This document shows, in pieces, positions 63,596 through 64,000 of a DNA stretch of 64,000 nt. Origin of the DNA: Heloderma charlesbogerti (Eukaryota; Chordata; Lepidosauria; Squamata; Helodermatidae); the NCBI GenBank assembly GCA_026122225.1, contig JANEZZ010000807.1, positions 310,001 to 374,000 on the forward strand, in the 5' to 3' direction. A program made the position numbers and the translations under genes. The stretch's first letter is position 1; the number at the start of each line of letters is the position of its first letter. The notes beneath the pieces were generated by a model. The model searched no databases and was not told the origin of the DNA. It saw nothing but the letters and a program-made list of their open reading frames with translations.

Positions 63596-64000
63596 CTGCA
63601 AGCACACAGGAGGACAGCGGGAAGAGCCATGCCCCCACTTCCCAAAATGGCAGTTGGGCCTTCAGGGGCGCTCCTCTCACATGGGCTCCAGCACCTTTTC
63701 TCCACTTTGGTCGGCAGTGGTGGTGGCAACCACCCATGCCATCCCACCAGGAGAGGGACATCCCCCTGCCCAGACCATGGGGGGGACTCCTGGGCCTCTC
63801 AGCTCAGCACTCCAGGCTCAGCAGAAGAAGAGGAAGCCCAGCTGGGACACCACAGTACTCCTGCCAAGCCCCACCAGGAACCCCTGCCCTGCCTTCTGTC
63901 ACTGCCTCAGGTCCTAGCCAGACGCTAGCCTGCTTCACGCTGCTTGCAAGTTCCGAAGACAAGGCCGCAGCCTGGCTTGGCGAGGAAGCAGAGCAGTCGG
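63596..64000. other. SCRIB intron at window edge
   Basis: Upstream of w1. No further PDZ exon is visible before the window ends. Confidence 0.5.

Overview
The window is nuclear DNA of a vertebrate, most likely a squamate reptile (lizard or snake). Its single-copy content is two convergent, intron-rich genes. Its repeats are typical of squamates: CR1, L2, L1 and Bov-B (RTE) LINEs, tRNA-derived SINEs, and a Ty3/gypsy chromodomain retrotransposon. There are no bacterial-type operons, CRISPR arrays or functional RNA genes. The species cannot be named from the sequence.

Left edge (1-2.7 kb, + strand): the last four exons of a gene I identify as IQANK1 (IQ motif and ankyrin repeat protein 1). They encode a dynein-heavy-chain-like C-terminal segment. 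Splice sites and phases chain exactly to a stop at 2684, followed by an ATTAAA signal.

From about 5.7 kb to the right edge (- strand): the 3' half of SCRIB (Scribble), the polarity scaffold. I resolve 23 coding exons whose phases chain without a break, from PDZ4 (63.6-62.2 kb) through a long, disordered and coiled-coil C-terminal region to a stop at 7105 and an AATAAA at 5729. They add up to about 846 residues. The convergent IQANK1/SCRIB order is the one I recall for human 8q24.3. The lizard tail is markedly longer than the canonical human tail as I recall it, because several phase-symmetric exons are present.

Two SCRIB introns are very large and hold most of the repeats. The intron at 8.6-25.4 kb holds a wrecked L1 (about 11.7-20.5 kb) with a Bov-B copy and a cluster of CR1 pieces in alternating orientation inside it. 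The intron at 27.1-41.9 kb holds L2 copies, CR1 copies, a roughly 1 kb LTR-like insert, a gypsy solo LTR, two Bov-B fragments and a head-to-head CR1 compound. A third intron (52.3-61.1 kb) holds an internally deleted gypsy chromovirus whose integrase-chromodomain frame is still open.

Most worth a second look: the run of symmetric SCRIB exons including a likely cassette exon and a GC-AG intron; two 57-bp coiled-coil exons that may be related; an unexplained 224-codon reverse-strand ORF with a polyadenylation signal inside a SCRIB intron; two CR1 compounds with the same head-to-head topology; and a GC-rich insert in a CR1 with a perfect 16-bp palindrome. I found no convincing previously undescribed system.
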